This document shows, piece after piece, positions 10,107 to 19,823 of a stretch of DNA of 32,916 nt. Under the pieces are notes generated by a model, which ran no database searches, was not told where the DNA came from, and was given only the letters and a program-made list of their open reading frames with translations. Source of the DNA: Flavobacteriaceae bacterium. Lineage in GTDB: Bacteria > Bacteroidota > Bacteroidia > Flavobacteriales > Flavobacteriaceae. Position 1 is the stretch's first letter; each line of letters starts with the position of its first letter. The position numbers and the translations under genes were made by a program. Location of the stretch: NCBI GenBank assembly GCA_021647835.1, contig JAKITY010000009.1:1-32916 (forward strand). The letters run 5' to 3'.

Positions 10107-10805
10107 TTAAAATTTATGATGAAGACTTAATTGAACCTGACCTTTACTTAAATTATTAGTTGTTTGTTCCATATAACCAAGTTGCATTTTCATTTTTTTT
10201 GATAATACATAGCCAAAAGCACCATAAGTTCTATTGACAGCAAATATTTCTACAGTATTATCATCGCCAATATTTCTCTCTCCATTTAAAAATATTTCAT
10301 TATATAATGATAAATAAACAGTTCCTTTATCCATCTCTTTTTTGTTAAGAGGAATAGTTAGAAATAAATTATACCTGTAACGAGTTCTAAAATCTTGATT
10401 TTCTATAAACCTTTGTTCGTATCTAAATCTATGTTTTAAGTAAACTCTACGTCCTATTTTTTGAGGTAAAACAATTTCTTGATAAATACGGCTTTCTGTT
10501 TTTGTATCATTACTGTCTCCATAAACTCCAGAGGTAATGTGTCCGTAACCTAAAGCAAATTTAATATTTGCATTTTTAGGTTTATAAGTTACTGCACCTC
10601 TTAATAATAGTTGTTGTAAATCGCCAATTGCGTTCCAATTTCTATATTGCACATCACCTTGCAGTCCAAATGGACTATCTTTTATGTCTGTATTCCATAA
10701 ATACATATACCAAGAACCTGATTTGTTTTCATCTACTTGTGCTACTATATTTGATGTTAAAAAGAAGCAAAATAAAAAGGATAAAATTAGATGTGTATTT
10801 TTCAT
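10107..10805 (-). CDS. DUF2490 domain outer-membrane/periplasmic protein
   Basis: Signal peptide; beta-strand-rich; RVYLKHRFRYEQRFIENQDFRTRYRYNLFLTIPLN is typical of DUF2490. Confidence 0.85.
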   Translation of the reverse strand: MKNTHLILSFLFCFFLTSNIVAQVDENKSGSWYMYLWNTDIKDSPFGLQGDVQYRNWNAIGDLQQLLLRGAVTYKPKNANIKFALGYGHITSGVYGDSNDTKTESRIYQEIVLPQKIGRRVYLKHRFRYEQRFIENQDFRTRYRYNLFLTIPLNKKEMDKGTVYLSLYNEIFLNGERNIGDDNTVEIFAVNRTYGAFGYVLSKKMKMQLGYMEQTTNNLSKGQVQLSLHHKF

Positions 10806-10818
10806 TTATTAAAATTTA

Positions 10819-10853
10819 AAAAGCAATAAAATTGAAATAATTTTATTGCTTTT
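10819..10853 (-). terminator. Hairpin between carbonic anhydrase and DUF2490 genes
   Basis: 15-bp perfect stem AAAAGCAATAAAATT-GAAAT-AATTTTATTGCTTTT. Confidence 0.65.
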
Positions 10854-10874
10854 ATATTATTATATAACTAGTTT

Positions 10875-11693
10875 TTAATTAGATTGTCCAACAGTTCTAC
10901 CATTTAAAGGCATAATTGGTCTATAGTTACTATTTAATATTTTTGAAAATTGTGCTATTTGTTCTTTTGATGCAGTTAAAGGTGTTTTTAACACGTGCCA
11001 GTTAACTACTTCTGAACAAGGTGGTGTTGTTAAAGACCCTTGATAATTGTAATAATTTTTATCCGAAGGAAATAGACTTAGAACATCCACCATATCTTCT
11101 GATTTGAATTCTCCTTTTGATGTAGGAAACTTATCTAAATATTTGGAAAATAATTTATTGGGTTTGCCTTCTTCAAACATCATACCTAATACTGCATACT
11201 CTGTAGCAGAATGCTGGTGTACAAAATGAACTTCTATAGGATAATACTTGCCATTAATAGTATGTTCACTTTTTGCGTGATAATGAAATTGTAATAATTT
11301 ATAATCCTTACCATTTAAATCTACTGTGTTTTCTCCAGTAATATTAAATTGGACAGTATGTCCATTATTAACAATGTTTATTGCTGATTTTGCATAATTA
11401 AATTTTGGAGCTACTAACTTACTTTCTTTAGAAATGTTTGAAGTCACAATATTAATTGGTGATTGTGATTTCCCACCACAATCAGCAAATCCATCACATA
11501 AGTCTTTCCAATTTTCTGGGCCTTTTTCACCTTTGTGGTGCGACCAATGCACTTCGTTACAGTCTTTTTTGGAAACCTTAAGAGACTCTTCGACTTCAGG
11601 TTTAGGAGTTTCTGCTTTTTTGGTTTCATTTTTACAAGAACCAAAAAGCATTAATACTGTTACAATTGCGATTACATTTAGTGTTTTTTTCAT
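10875..11693 (-). CDS. Alpha-carbonic anhydrase, predicted lipoprotein
   Basis: Lipobox-like LMLFGSCKN; SPINI, QFHYHAKSEHTINGKYYPIEVHFVHQH (zinc ligands), YNYQGSLTTPPCSEVVNW. Confidence 0.97.
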   Translation of the reverse strand: MKKTLNVIAIVTVLMLFGSCKNETKKAETPKPEVEESLKVSKKDCNEVHWSHHKGEKGPENWKDLCDGFADCGGKSQSPINIVTSNISKESKLVAPKFNYAKSAINIVNNGHTVQFNITGENTVDLNGKDYKLLQFHYHAKSEHTINGKYYPIEVHFVHQHSATEYAVLGMMFEEGKPNKLFSKYLDKFPTSKGEFKSEDMVDVLSLFPSDKNYYNYQGSLTTPPCSEVVNWHVLKTPLTASKEQIAQFSKILNSNYRPIMPLNGRTVGQSN

Positions 11694-11714
11694 TTTTGTT
11701 ATTATTTATTGTGA

Positions 11715-12383
11715 TTAAGAAATTAGTTTAAAAATTAATTTGTTGTAAAAATTTGATATTGAATCTTTATTTTTTTTTGTATCTGTTAATGATGGTAAAT
11801 GTTCGGAATAATAGTGCTGTTGTTGTGCCCCTTCGATAACTGTTGTAATCAGCATATGTGGATATTCAAAAGTAGGATTCACCTCTAATATTAATGTTGA
11901 AACACGATTTATTACATCTTTATAAGATTCAAAATAGCCTTTTTTATTTTCAATATCTACATCAATAGAATGATATGCTTTTACTGATTCGGTAATAATA
12001 ATTTTATTGAGTAATACTTCATTTACATAAGAAAAGGAATTGTCAATCAAAATAGGTTTTGTGAGGATGTCAATAGCGTTTTTTAATTTTTCTTCTGACG
12101 ATTTTATATTGAGCGTAGCCAAAGCAATTTTATAAACAGTCCAACTCCAATACCAACTTGTAAGATAAATAAGGAGCATGTGCTTGTTGTTAAAATACCG
12201 ATATACTGAACTTTCTGGTGAATTGATTTTTTGACTTAATTTTTTAAAAGTAAATTTTTCAAAACCAATTTCATTAATGAGTTCAATGCTATATGTAATG
12301 ATATTTCTACCTAAATCTGAGGAGTCAGGGTCTTTAGTGTAGAGCACAGAGTTTATAGTGATATTGATGTTTAAATCAATCAT
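11715..12383 (-). CDS. TetR/AcrR family transcriptional regulator
   Basis: N-terminal HTH: IITYSIELINEIGFEKFTFKKLSQKINSPESSVYRYFNNKHMLLIYL. Confidence 0.9.
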   Translation of the reverse strand: MIDLNINITINSVLYTKDPDSSDLGRNIITYSIELINEIGFEKFTFKKLSQKINSPESSVYRYFNNKHMLLIYLTSWYWSWTVYKIALATLNIKSSEEKLKNAIDILTKPILIDNSFSYVNEVLLNKIIITESVKAYHSIDVDIENKKGYFESYKDVINRVSTLILEVNPTFEYPHMLITTVIEGAQQQHYYSEHLPSLTDTKKNKDSISNFYNKLIFKLIS

Positions 12384-12456
12384 GTAATATTAGTTTATGC
12401 AAATATAATAGTATTACTATCATTCGCGCAAATATTACTGTTGTTTTTTTAAAATA

Positions 12457-12487
12457 AATAAGCCGCTCCTCTTTGGAGCGGCTTATT
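12457..12487 (-). terminator. Terminator downstream of htpG
   Basis: 13-bp perfect stem AATAAGCCGCTCC-tcttt-GGAGCGGCTTATT. Confidence 0.75.
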
Positions 12488-12519
12488 CTAAATTGTTTAA
12501 AATTATAACAGTTTAAAAT

Positions 12520-14430
12520 CTATTTCACCATTTCAAAACTACGCTTAATAAATTCGGTCAATTCTTCGCCGTGCAATAGGTTTTGCGATAATTTTGCCAA
12601 ATCAAATGTTTGTTTGATTAAACGCTCTTGCTTTTTAGCAGTTTTAGTGTTTAGAATTTCGTTGACCAATTCATTATTAGTATTTACAACTAAATTATAC
12701 ATGTCGGGGAAATTACTCATTCCCATCATTCCGCCACCGCCACCAGACGCTTGCATTTCTTTCATTCTACGCATAAATTCTGGTTGCGTAATAATAAAAG
12801 GATTGGCGTTAGAATCCATTGCTTCTAACTGAATTGTATAAGTTTCTTTTGGAATATTGGTTTCTAATACTGTTTTTAATTTTTCTTGCTCTTCATCGGA
12901 TAATTTAGAGATTTTTACCTCATCTTTTTTAATCAAATTATCAATATGATCGCCATCTACACGTACAAAAGAAATGTTTTCTTTACTCGTTTCTAATTTC
13001 TGAATTAAATGAGAAACAATAGGAGAATCTAATAATAATACTTCATATCCTTTCTCTTTTGCAGTCTGAATATAACTGTGTTGTGTTTTCTTGTCAGATG
13101 CGTATAAAACTACCGTTTTACCGTCTTTATCAGTTTGATTTTCTTTGATTTTTTCTAATAACTCATCAAAAATAAAATAACTGCCATCAACTGTTGGATA
13201 CAGCACAAATTTATCGGCTTTTTCAAAGAATTTATCTTCGGATAGCATTCCGTATTCAATAATAATTTTAACATCTTCCCATTTTTCTTCAAATGCTTTT
13301 CTGTCATTTTTGAATAGACTTGCCAATTTGTCTGCCACTTTTCTAGTGATATAAGACGAAATCTTTTTTACGGCAGCATCTGTTTGTAAATAACTACGAG
13401 ATACATTTAATGGAATATCTGGAGAATCTATAACGCCACGAAGCATTTGTAAAAAATCTGGCACAATTCCTTCTACATTATCCGTTACAAATACTTGATT
13501 TTGATACAATTGGATTCTATCTTTTTGAACATCTATATTTTTGCTAATTTTAGGAAAATATAAAATTCCTGTTAGATTAAACGGATAATCAACATTCAAA
13601 TGAATATTAAATAAAGGCTCTTCAAACTGCATTGGATACAACTCTCTATAAAAAGATTTGTAATCTTCGTCTTTCAATTCACTTGGTTGTTTTGTCCACG
13701 CAGGATTTGGATTGTTAACAATATTATCTACGTTTATTTTTTTCTGAGATTCCGTAGTTTCTTTGCCGTCTTTATCTTTTGTAGTTTTTGGCGTATGCTT
13801 TGGGTCATTTACCTCTTTTGTTCCGAATTTAATCGGAATTGGCATAAACTTATTGTATTTTGATAAGAGTTCTTTAATTCTTGCTTCTTCTAGAAACTCT
13901 GTAGAATCATCATCAATATGTAAAACAATTTCTGTTCCTCTTTCTTTTCTGTCCGTTTCTTCAAGTGTGTATTTTGGACTTCCATCGCATTCCCAACGCA
14001 CTGCTTTAGTTCCTTTTTTGAATGATTTTGTAAAGATTTCAACCTTTTCAGCAACCATAAATGCGGAGTAAAATCCAAGACCAAAATGTCCAATGATTCC
14101 AGTATCTGCGTCTTTATATTTTTCTACAAATTCTTCTGCTCCCGAAAAGGCTACTTGATTGATGTATTTTTCTACTTCTTCGGAAGTCATTCCAACTCCT
14201 TGATCTATAATTCTAAGTTGTTTTTTCTTTTTATCAATTTTCACTTCAATCATTGGAGTGCCAATATCGCCTTTAACTTCACCAAGTGTAGAAAGGTGTT
14301 TTAGTTTGAGCGTTGCATCCGTTGCATTTGAAATTAATTCTCGTAAAAAGATTTCATGATCTGAATACAAGAATTTTTTTATGATAGGAAAAATATTTTC
14401 TGCTGTTACATTAATGTTTCCAGTTGCCAT
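12520..14430 (-). CDS. htpG: Molecular chaperone HtpG (Hsp90)
   Basis: 636 aa; FLRELISNATDATLKL, IGHFGLGFYSAFMVAEKV, LPLNVSRSYLQ-type motifs. Confidence 0.98.
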   Translation of the reverse strand: MATGNINVTAENIFPIIKKFLYSDHEIFLRELISNATDATLKLKHLSTLGEVKGDIGTPMIEVKIDKKKKQLRIIDQGVGMTSEEVEKYINQVAFSGAEEFVEKYKDADTGIIGHFGLGFYSAFMVAEKVEIFTKSFKKGTKAVRWECDGSPKYTLEETDRKERGTEIVLHIDDDSTEFLEEARIKELLSKYNKFMPIPIKFGTKEVNDPKHTPKTTKDKDGKETTESQKKINVDNIVNNPNPAWTKQPSELKDEDYKSFYRELYPMQFEEPLFNIHLNVDYPFNLTGILYFPKISKNIDVQKDRIQLYQNQVFVTDNVEGIVPDFLQMLRGVIDSPDIPLNVSRSYLQTDAAVKKISSYITRKVADKLASLFKNDRKAFEEKWEDVKIIIEYGMLSEDKFFEKADKFVLYPTVDGSYFIFDELLEKIKENQTDKDGKTVVLYASDKKTQHSYIQTAKEKGYEVLLLDSPIVSHLIQKLETSKENISFVRVDGDHIDNLIKKDEVKISKLSDEEQEKLKTVLETNIPKETYTIQLEAMDSNANPFIITQPEFMRRMKEMQASGGGGGMMGMSNFPDMYNLVVNTNNELVNEILNTKTAKKQERLIKQTFDLAKLSQNLLHGEELTEFIKRSFEMVK

Positions 14431-14614
14431 ATTGTTTTGTTTTTAAAGTTTTAATTATTGATAAGTAGTAGTCAAAAAAAATACCAAAAGATGTTGTTGT
14501 GACAAGATGACAGGGAAAAGGAGATAAAAGGTGTATGGTTAAGGATGATAGTTGTTTTGAATTACGAATTCGAATTTATTTAGTAAATTTGACATAACAA
14601 AATGAAAATAAAAT

Positions 14615-15616
14615 ATGTATAGTTCAAAAATAACAGGATTAGGATTTTATGTTCCTGACAATGTGGTAACAAATGATGATTTGTCTAAGATTATGGATAC
14701 AAATGACGAATGGATTCAAGAAAGAACAGGAATTAAAGAACGGCGATGGATTCCAGAAGGATCAGATGACACATCTGCAGTTATGGGAGCCAAAGCAGCA
14801 AAAATTGCTATTGAACGTGCTGGATTGACATCTAAGGATATTGATTTTATTGTTTTTGCGACACTAAGTCCAGATTATTTTTTTCCAGGATGTGGTATCC
14901 AAATTCAAGAAATGCTTGAGATGGATACTGTTGGAGCAATTGATATTCGAAATCAATGCTCAGGGTTTGTATATGCCCTTTCTACAGCCGATCAATTTAT
15001 AAAAACAGGAATGTATAAAAACATTTTGGTGATTGGAGCAGAATTTCATTCAAATGGATTAGATAAAACAACTCAAGGAAGAGGAGTTACAGTAATTTTT
15101 GGTGATGGAGCAGGAGCAGCAGTTTTGACACGAGAAGAAGATACTACTAAAGGTATACTTTCAACGCATTTGCACAGTCAAGGTGCTTATGCCGATAAAT
15201 TGATTGTGGAATCACCGAGTATAAGAAATTGGGTGCCAGAATTAATGGCGAATCCTAAAGATACTTCATATTTTCCAGAAATGGATGGCAAGTTTGTGTT
15301 TAAAAATGCAGTTGTACGATTTAGTGAAGTGATTAATGAAGGTTTAGAAAAAAATAATTTAACGGTAGATGATATTGATATGCTAATTCCACATCAAGCA
15401 AACTTAAGAATTTCACAATTTATTCAACGTAAATTTGGACTATCGGATGATCAAGTGTTTAATAATATCCAAAAATATGGTAACACGACAGCAGCATCTA
15501 TTATTATTGCATTGACTGAAGCGTGGGAAAAAGGTAAAGTAAAAGACAATAACTTAGTTGTTTTGGCAGCCTTTGGAAGTGGTTTTACTTGGGGATCTGT
15601 GATTATTCGTTGGTAA
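14615..15616 (+). CDS. 3-oxoacyl-ACP synthase III family protein (KAS III / FabH-like)
   Basis: ITGLGFYVPDNVVTNDDLSKIMDTNDEWIQERTGIKERRW; catalytic-site context DIRNQCSGFVYAL; DMLIPHQANLRI; AAFGSGFTWGS. Confidence 0.95.
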   Translation: MYSSKITGLGFYVPDNVVTNDDLSKIMDTNDEWIQERTGIKERRWIPEGSDDTSAVMGAKAAKIAIERAGLTSKDIDFIVFATLSPDYFFPGCGIQIQEMLEMDTVGAIDIRNQCSGFVYALSTADQFIKTGMYKNILVIGAEFHSNGLDKTTQGRGVTVIFGDGAGAAVLTREEDTTKGILSTHLHSQGAYADKLIVESPSIRNWVPELMANPKDTSYFPEMDGKFVFKNAVVRFSEVINEGLEKNNLTVDDIDMLIPHQANLRISQFIQRKFGLSDDQVFNNIQKYGNTTAASIIIALTEAWEKGKVKDNNLVVLAAFGSGFTWGSVIIRW

Positions 15617-15624
15617 AAAAAACA

Positions 15625-15659
15625 GGAAGGCTCTATATCGTAATGATATAAAGCCTTCC
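15625..15659. terminator. Bidirectional terminator between convergent genes
   Basis: GGAAGGCT-c-TATATC-gtaat-GATATA-a-AGCCTTCC, one internal mismatch. Confidence 0.75.
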
Positions 15660-15683
15660 AAATCAACTTAACTAAAACTAAGT

Positions 15684-18119
15684 TTACATGAAGCCTCCGC
15701 CTCCTTGAGTTTCATTATTATCTCTGTTTTTTCTACGTAATGCTTTGTTTTTTCCACCTCCAAATCGGTAAGCAAATCCAATATATGCAGTTCTACTTTC
15801 CCAGTTAAACTGTCCTTCTCTAACAAAAGGGTCGGTAGAATCAAATTTGAAACGCATTCCTTTAAAAATATCATTCACTCTAAAGTTAATAGTTCCTTTT
15901 CCTTTCAATACTTTGTAGCTTGAGCCGAGATTAATCATACTCATACTTTTCCTGTTAAATTGGATGCCTTCTCTTGGTCCTCTATACATTGCAAATAATT
16001 GAAAATTCAACTTTTTTGAAGCCTTAAAACTATTACTTACACGCATATTAAAAGCATTTGCACGAACTTCTCTTCCTAATGATTGTTCTACTTGCGAGTA
16101 ATAATCCATACTTGCATTTACACGCCACCATTTTGCCAACTTATAATTGCTAGATAGTTCAATTCCGTATCTATTGGTATTATCAAAATTCAAATAACTT
16201 AAAATAAGCGCCTCTTCATTTAAAGGATCTATAGACGATTGTCTAGAAATATCATCATTTACACGTCTAAAAAAAGTACCAAAAGTAATAGAACCTTTCT
16301 TTAAATCTCTTGTATAATTCACTTCAAATGAATTGGTAAATTGAGGTCTTAATTCAGGGTTTCCAACAGAAGTAACCAAAGGCGTACTCCATTGTCTAAT
16401 TGGATTTACCTGTCGTATCGAAGGTCTATCAACTCTACGACTATAACTAAATTGCCATTGGTTTTTATCGGAAGGAGTATATGTGAAAAATGCCGAAGGA
16501 TAGATACTGAAAATCTCATCTTCAATATTTTCCGTTGTATTGTCTATCAGTCTTGAAAATGTACCATTTATTTGATATTGCTCAATACGTGCTCCTAATT
16601 GCATTGATATTTTTTCAAATTTATGAGCGTAGTTTATATATCCCGAATAAATATCTCTATCATAATCAAAGCCAACATCTCCAATAGGTGTCGTTCCGCT
16701 TATGTTCCCAAAAGCATCATAGGTATAGTTGTGTTGATCGGATAGGTTTCTGTTTTCTGTTTTATCATTTCTAATTTCAAAACCGATTTCTAATTTTATA
16801 TCTTCTGAAATCGGATTGGTATAATCTAAATTTATAAGTGTGTTACTTCTATCATTTGGAATGTCATTAAAATAATTATTTACATTATTTGAAGGGTCTA
16901 TAAGATCACTAAAATTAGCATATTCCGAAGAGTAAGTATCTGTATAAGTTGCTTCAAATTCTATTTCGTGTCCTTCTTTTTCAAAAGTTCGCTTGTAGTT
17001 AAAATTATATGTTCCCGATTCGGTATCGGTAATTGCATCATTTGGAGCATCAATAAGTAAAACGCCACCTTCTGAAATTTCCGAACTTCCTTCAGCATCA
17101 CGGTTCGACCTGTTTTGTGTTGTGTATAATGAAATGGTATTTTTGTCATTAATATAAATATCTGCACCAAATTTTAACAAATGTGAAGCGCTTTCGTTAT
17201 TAAAAATAAAGGCTTGATTGTTTATAAAAGTTCCTGTATTTGCCACATTTCCAAAGTTATTTCGTTTACCAGCATTATAACCATAGTTCGTAAAAAAGTT
17301 TACTTTTCCAGTTTTATAATTCATGTTAATAGAACCATTAAAACGTGTATTAATTCCTTGTGTAACTCCAGTATTTATATTTCCGTTAAAACCTTGATTG
17401 GCATTTTTGTGTAAAATAATATTAATAATTCCACTCATTCCTTCAGGATTGTATTTTGCGGAAGGATTGGTAATCAGTTCTATTTGCTTAATAGATGTTG
17501 AAGGTATTTGTTGTAATAACTGTGCAGTACTTATGTTTGCAGGCTTTCCGTCTATTAAAACACGTACATTTTCATTCCCTCTAAGACTTAAGTTTCCTGT
17601 TTGAGAATCTACACTTACCGATTGTACGTTGTTCAATAATTCGGAAGCAGTTGTACCCGCAGAAGTTAAATCTTTACCAACATTAATTACTTTTCTATCA
17701 ATTTTTTGGACAACTGTTGATGTTTCAGCAATAATTACAACTTCATCTAATTGAGAAGCATCAACGCTTAAACCGACTGTTCCTAAATCATGTTTAGATG
17801 ATTTTCGAGAAAAAGAGATTTTTTTCACTTCCGTTTTATAACCTATAAATTGTATTTCTATCGTGTTTTCTCCTGTCGGAATTTGCTTAATTTCAAATAA
17901 CCCTTTCTCATTGGTAATTCCTCCTGTAAGAATCGCATCTTTTGCGTCTTTAATTACAATGCTTACATAGGGTAACTCTTCTTGAGTAGATGCATCGACT
18001 ACTTTTCCTGTTATTACTCCAATTTTAGGAGATTGTGCGAATAAAGAGATACTTATTGTAAGTATAAAAGTTGTTAGTATTTTTTTCATATGTTTAGATT
18101 TCATCTTTTGGATTTGCAA
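15684..18119 (-). CDS. TonB-dependent-receptor-type outer membrane beta-barrel protein with CarboxypepD_reg-like N-terminal domain
   Basis: GVITGKVVDASTQEELPYVSIVIKDAKDAILTGGITNEKGLFEI; plug (ASELLNNVQSVSVDSQTGNLSLRGNENVRVLIDGKPA); barrel strands. True start is probably the internal MKKILTTF after MQIQKMKSKH. Confidence 0.93.
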   Translation of the reverse strand: MQIQKMKSKHMKKILTTFILTISISLFAQSPKIGVITGKVVDASTQEELPYVSIVIKDAKDAILTGGITNEKGLFEIKQIPTGENTIEIQFIGYKTEVKKISFSRKSSKHDLGTVGLSVDASQLDEVVIIAETSTVVQKIDRKVINVGKDLTSAGTTASELLNNVQSVSVDSQTGNLSLRGNENVRVLIDGKPANISTAQLLQQIPSTSIKQIELITNPSAKYNPEGMSGIINIILHKNANQGFNGNINTGVTQGINTRFNGSINMNYKTGKVNFFTNYGYNAGKRNNFGNVANTGTFINNQAFIFNNESASHLLKFGADIYINDKNTISLYTTQNRSNRDAEGSSEISEGGVLLIDAPNDAITDTESGTYNFNYKRTFEKEGHEIEFEATYTDTYSSEYANFSDLIDPSNNVNNYFNDIPNDRSNTLINLDYTNPISEDIKLEIGFEIRNDKTENRNLSDQHNYTYDAFGNISGTTPIGDVGFDYDRDIYSGYINYAHKFEKISMQLGARIEQYQINGTFSRLIDNTTENIEDEIFSIYPSAFFTYTPSDKNQWQFSYSRRVDRPSIRQVNPIRQWSTPLVTSVGNPELRPQFTNSFEVNYTRDLKKGSITFGTFFRRVNDDISRQSSIDPLNEEALILSYLNFDNTNRYGIELSSNYKLAKWWRVNASMDYYSQVEQSLGREVRANAFNMRVSNSFKASKKLNFQLFAMYRGPREGIQFNRKSMSMINLGSSYKVLKGKGTINFRVNDIFKGMRFKFDSTDPFVREGQFNWESRTAYIGFAYRFGGGKNKALRRKNRDNNETQGGGGFM

Positions 18120-18214
18120 AAGTATGATGATATGACGACAAGTAAACTATAATGTTACGAACGTTAACATCACTTTAACATACCTTTAACAGAAGAGATA
18201 AATTTATTGAGAGT

Positions 18215-19129
18215 TTATAATTCGAAAGTTAACCCTTCGACTGCCAATTCAGTATTTAGAAAGATTTCTCGCGCTTCGGTTTTAAAAGGTTCAATGTCTT
18301 TATATCTACTAGAATAATGTCCGATAATTAACTTGCTAACATTGGCGAGTTTGGCAATTTTTGCGGCTTGTTTTGTTGTGCTGTGCTTTGTAGTTTTTGC
18401 AAGGTCTTTTTTATCGTTAAGGAATGTGGTTTCGTGGTATAATAAATCTACATTTTTGATAAATGGCACAATATTTTCTTTGTAGGAAGTATCACTACAA
18501 AATGCATAACTCAATGGTTTTGAAGGGTTGTGAGTTAAATTTTTATTTGGAATTGTTTCTCCATTTTCTAATGTATAATCTCTACCATTTTTTAAGTTTT
18601 GATAATCACAAATTTCAATTTCAGCGTGTTTTTTAATTGCTGATATATTTAATTTGCGTTCGCCAATCTTTTCTTTAAATAAAAATCCATTTGTATAAAT
18701 TCTATGACTTAACGGAATTGTATAAATTTCAACCTTTTTATCTTCATAAATCAATTCGCTTTTGTCAGATGTAAGTTCATGAAATTCTATTGGATATCCA
18801 GCGAAAGACTGCGATAATCTAAGTTGTGTTACAATAAATTCTTTAATCCCTCTTGGACCATATACATGTAGTTTTGTGTCTCTATTTAGCAATCTAAATG
18901 TAGAGATTAAACCAATCAATCCAAAAACATGATCGCCATGTAAATGAGAGATAAAAATGTGTTTGATTTTAGAAAATTTTATTTTGTATTTTCTGAGTTG
19001 TACTTGTGTTCCTTCACCGCAATCAATCAAAAAATGGCGATTTTGTATTTCAAGAAGTTGTGATGTTGGATGTGCAGAAGTTCGAGGTGTAGCACTATGA
19101 CACCCTAAAATTGTTAATTTTAGGCTCAT
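18215..19129 (-). CDS. rnz: Ribonuclease Z
   Basis: GCHSATPRTSAHPTSQ, CGEGTQVQLRKYKIKFSKIKHIFISHLHGDHVFGL, HETTF, HST; 304 aa. Confidence 0.96.
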   Translation of the reverse strand: MSLKLTILGCHSATPRTSAHPTSQLLEIQNRHFLIDCGEGTQVQLRKYKIKFSKIKHIFISHLHGDHVFGLIGLISTFRLLNRDTKLHVYGPRGIKEFIVTQLRLSQSFAGYPIEFHELTSDKSELIYEDKKVEIYTIPLSHRIYTNGFLFKEKIGERKLNISAIKKHAEIEICDYQNLKNGRDYTLENGETIPNKNLTHNPSKPLSYAFCSDTSYKENIVPFIKNVDLLYHETTFLNDKKDLAKTTKHSTTKQAAKIAKLANVSKLIIGHYSSRYKDIEPFKTEAREIFLNTELAVEGLTFEL

Positions 19130-19473
19130 CGAATTACGAGTCTTTTGGAAATAATTTCTTCGTCAGTTTGTATAGAGTAAATATAAATTCCTGAAACTAA
19201 ACCATCTCTATAAAAAGGAATACTGTTATTTCCTTTTTTTGAGTTAAATCTATATGTGTAAACGGTTTTTCCAAGTAAATTTTTGACAATCAATAGCACT
19301 TTTTGATCTTTTTTATTATAAAAATAAATTTGAGTATAATCCGTAAAAGGGTTTGGAGATGAAGTTACTTTTAAAATCGTTTTTTGATTTACGGCATTTT
19401 TCTCTTGTGTTTGCTGAGCAAACGCAGATACATAAATAAAAAGTAATGTTATAAAAAGTATTTTTTTCATCAA
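19126..19473 (-). CDS. Short secreted protein consisting almost only of a T9SS type A C-terminal sorting domain
   Basis: Signal peptide (MMKKILFITLLFIYVSAFAQ) then VTSSPNPFTDYTQIYFYN...GNNSIPFYRDGLVSGIYIYSIQTDEEIISKRLVIR, a typical T9SS CTD pattern. Confidence 0.85.
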   Translation of the reverse strand: MMKKILFITLLFIYVSAFAQQTQEKNAVNQKTILKVTSSPNPFTDYTQIYFYNKKDQKVLLIVKNLLGKTVYTYRFNSKKGNNSIPFYRDGLVSGIYIYSIQTDEEIISKRLVIR

Positions 19474-19485
19474 TAAATAATGTTT

Positions 19486-19821
19486 TTAAAAGCCCATTAA
19501 ATCTCGCTCAATCGCATCCATTTCTAATGTGTCAAGAGCCTCAACCATTGTTGGAACAACACTTATTTCATCTGGTACATCATCAATCTCAATTCCTGAT
19601 ATTATTAATACAAATGATGTGCCGTTTTCACGTTTTTCGGTTGCTATATCCAAAAATAATAAAATTTCAGAAGCATTAATGTTAAAATTTTCAGAAAAAT
19701 TAATAAGTACATGTTCGTTTTTTAGCTTTGCGATTTCTTTAGAAAGTGAATCGTAAAAATTACCCGTAGATTTTTCGGTTGGAGTTAGTATTGTGTATGC
19801 TTCTTTTTTATCTATTTGCAT
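19486..19821 (-). CDS. STAS-like small protein
   Basis: 111 aa; HVLINFSENFNINASEILLFLDIATEKRENGTSFVLIISG fits a STAS/anti-sigma-antagonist-like alpha/beta fold; adjacent to rnz. Confidence 0.6.
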   Translation of the reverse strand: MQIDKKEAYTILTPTEKSTGNFYDSLSKEIAKLKNEHVLINFSENFNINASEILLFLDIATEKRENGTSFVLIISGIEIDDVPDEISVVPTMVEALDTLEMDAIERDLMGF

Positions 19822-19823
19822 AA

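Noticed and set aside
13763-14071. 102-aa plus-strand ORF opposite htpG
   Set aside because: Antisense shadow of a highly conserved gene.
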